Shown: piece after piece, positions 62,882 to 64,000 of the stretch
Position numbering within the stretch: the first letter of the stretch is position 1
Layout: every line of letters begins with the position of its first letter
Source: Berryella intestinalis
GTDB taxonomy: Bacteria; Actinomycetota; Coriobacteriia; Coriobacteriales; Eggerthellaceae
NCBI RefSeq assembly: GCF_000814825.1
Contig: NZ_CP009302.1
Coordinates: forward strand, 1,426,001-1,490,000
Length of the DNA: 64,000 nt
Direction of reading: 5' to 3'
Notes under the pieces: generated by a model
Seen by the model: the letters and a program-made list of their open reading frames with translations, nothing else
What the model was told of the DNA's origin: nothing
Databases searched by the model: none
Program-made: the position numbers and the translations under genes

Positions 62882-63199
62882 ATGGGACTGTTCTCTTTCT
62901 TCACAGGCGGCAACATCACCGAAAGCACCGCTGACGCGCGCGATCGCGGAGCCCTCATCGTAGACGTGCGCGAGACCGACGAGTACCGTCGCGGCCATAT
63001 CGAAGGGGCGCGCAGCGTTCCCCTGTCCGACCTGGCCTCCATCCGCCGCATCGCCCCCGACGACCAGGCGCCCCTGTACCTTTACTGCGCCAGCGGGGCC
63101 CGCAGCGCCCGAGCGGCGAGCCAGCTGAGGTCGATGGGGTATGCGGACGTGACGAACATGGGCGGCATCATGGGATACCGCGGCCCGCTCGTCCGCTAG
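62882..63199 (+). CDS. Single-domain rhodanese
   Basis: 105 residues. VDVRETDEYRRGHIEGARSVPLSDL is the CH2A-like substrate region and CASGARSARAA the active-site loop with the persulfide Cys. No signal peptide; the first residues MGLFSFFTGG are mildly hydrophobic. Likely moves sulfane sulfur inside the cell. GAAGG precedes the ATG. Its stop overlaps that of the converging Crp/Fnr gene. Confidence 0.88.
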   Translation: MGLFSFFTGGNITESTADARDRGALIVDVRETDEYRRGHIEGARSVPLSDLASIRRIAPDDQAPLYLYCASGARSARAASQLRSMGYADVTNMGGIMGYRGPLVR

Positions 63200-63906
63200 G
63201 AAGCCGGTCGGGCGGCGGCCCGCTTCCTCAGCGCCTCCCGATCAACCAGCGCGACGCTGCCCCGCGAAAGCTCCACCAGACCCTCCTGTGAGAACAGCTT
63301 CAGCATCCGCGACACCACTTCGCGAGCCGACCCGATATGCCCCGCGATCTCGGCATGGGTGAGGGTTACGACCGAAGCGCCCGTACGCTGCGCCTCGTCC
63401 AGCAGAAACGCCGCGAGGCGCGCGTCGAGGCTGCAGAACACCACCTGGTACATAAGCCACATAACCTCGCTGAAGCGCTCGGCCGTCTGGCGGTAGACCG
63501 CCGCTTCCACATGCACGTTGCCCTTCATCAGCGCATCGAACCGATCCGCATCGATCGACAGCACCGAGGTGTCGCCCACCGCGTCTACGAAGACGTCGAA
63601 ATCGATCATCGACAGGATGCGCGAGGCCGACAAAACGCAGTTCTCGCCCCCGCCCACGAAGAACAGGGTCACCTCCCTGCCCGTTTCGGGCGACAGCAGG
63701 TAGGCCCGCAGCGACCCCGAAAGCACCAAAAGCACGCTGCCCTCGTCCCTTTGCGCCCCATGAACGTGGTCCCCGGCGCCGAAGCGCAGAAGGCGTGCGC
63801 CGCGCACCAACCCGTCGCGCTCGCCGGCGGAAAGGTGCCCCCATGCGGGGAACAGCACGGACAGCGCCCGTTCGACGTGGGCCGAGCGCCCGTCGGATCT
63901 CTGCAT
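63196..63906 (-). CDS. Crp/Fnr-family transcriptional regulator
   Basis: 236 residues. An N-terminal cyclic-nucleotide-binding fold (LLVLSGSLRAYLLSPETGRE), a long dimer helix, and a C-terminal helix-turn-helix (VVTLTHAEIAGHIGSAREVV, SRMLKLFSQEGLVE). The FNR-type N-terminal Cys cluster is absent, so it does not hold an oxygen-sensing [4Fe-4S] of that kind; the GENCVLSAS stretch is common in regulators of anaerobes whose signal is often unknown. The start follows GAGGGAGG. It faces a rhodanese gene, which it may control. Confidence 0.9.
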   Translation of the reverse strand: MQRSDGRSAHVERALSVLFPAWGHLSAGERDGLVRGARLLRFGAGDHVHGAQRDEGSVLLVLSGSLRAYLLSPETGREVTLFFVGGGENCVLSASRILSMIDFDVFVDAVGDTSVLSIDADRFDALMKGNVHVEAAVYRQTAERFSEVMWLMYQVVFCSLDARLAAFLLDEAQRTGASVVTLTHAEIAGHIGSAREVVSRMLKLFSQEGLVELSRGSVALVDREALRKRAAARPAS

Positions 63907-63935
63907 CGAACCTCCCTCGTCGCACCCGGATAAGA

Positions 63936-63966
63936 GAAGCGGCCGCAATCAGGATGCGGCCGCTTC
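63936..63966 (-). terminator. Terminator for a leftward gene beyond the window
   Basis: A 12-bp perfect stem (GAAGCGGCCGCA / TGCGGCCGCTTC) with a 7-base loop; on the minus strand TCTCTTATCC follows. It probably ends a gene right of the window, just before the Crp/Fnr leader. Confidence 0.55.
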
Positions 63967-64000
63967 GCTTGCAGATAGGAACCCGGCGGCCGGCCGGATG

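Overview
The window is high-GC bacterial DNA whose gene content best fits an anaerobic actinobacterium of the Coriobacteriia (Eggerthellaceae-like). The signs are: several Tat-exported redox enzymes, a molybdopterin reductase operon, a Tat-lipoprotein flavoprotein divergent from a membrane-anchored LuxR regulator, pyruvate:ferredoxin oxidoreductase, a YedE-type transporter, and actinobacterial-style GTG starts. No genus can be named from sequence reading alone.

Layout. 0-2.3 kb: leftward translation block (tRNA-Tyr, -Thr, -Met, tuf, rpmG, tRNA-Trp, start of secE) behind a near-consensus sigma-70 promoter. 2.4-4.0 kb: putP. 4.1-12.6 kb: rightward respiratory island of visibly lower GC: NapG-like and NapH-like ferredoxin proteins, a Tat-exported molybdopterin oxidoreductase with its DmsB- and DmsC-like partners, a TorD-like chaperone and a two-component system. 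12.7-18.4 kb: class I aminotransferase, nifJ, and a lone vsr nuclease. 18.6-29.9 kb: an amino-sugar/sialic-acid locus. An oligopeptide-family ABC transporter (with one permease-ATPase fusion), a NanA-like lyase, a ROK kinase and NanE run rightward, facing nagA and nagB on the other strand; together these can take N-acetylneuraminate to fructose-6-phosphate. 30-34.5 kb: adk, a DMT exporter, trmL, an ABC-F protein, tRNA-Asn. 34.6-36.2 kb: yedE / TusA-like / DUF3343 cassette. 36.5-39.2 kb: trpS, a GltD-like oxidoreductase, tRNA-Val. 39.2-40 kb: AT-richer non-coding stretch holding a large imperfect inverted repeat made of four copies of one motif. 40-44 kb: metB-like and malY-like transsulfuration genes, ettA. 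44.2-45.3 kb: Fic protein with a C-terminal helix-turn-helix behind a promoter whose spacer is filled by a palindrome. 45.5-49.1 kb: fumarate-reductase-like flavoprotein divergent from a membrane LuxR regulator, then tRNA-Ile2. 49.2-57 kb: rlmKL, rpoD, priA and an aldehyde dehydrogenase leftward. 57.1-58.5 kb: divergent MocR-type regulator. 58.7-62.7 kb: metF, a separate MetH reactivation-domain protein, and metH lacking that domain. 62.9-64 kb: rhodanese and a Crp/Fnr regulator, converging.

The observations most worth following are the non-coding inverted-repeat element at 39.27-39.54 kb, the Fic operator, the hybrid NapGH + DmsABC reductase island with tandem repeats upstream that look like a response-regulator site, the sialate locus with its fused transporter subunit, the MocR direct repeats, and an RlmKL whose N-terminal methyltransferase has lost its NPPY motif. 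I found no CRISPR array, insertion sequence or prophage.
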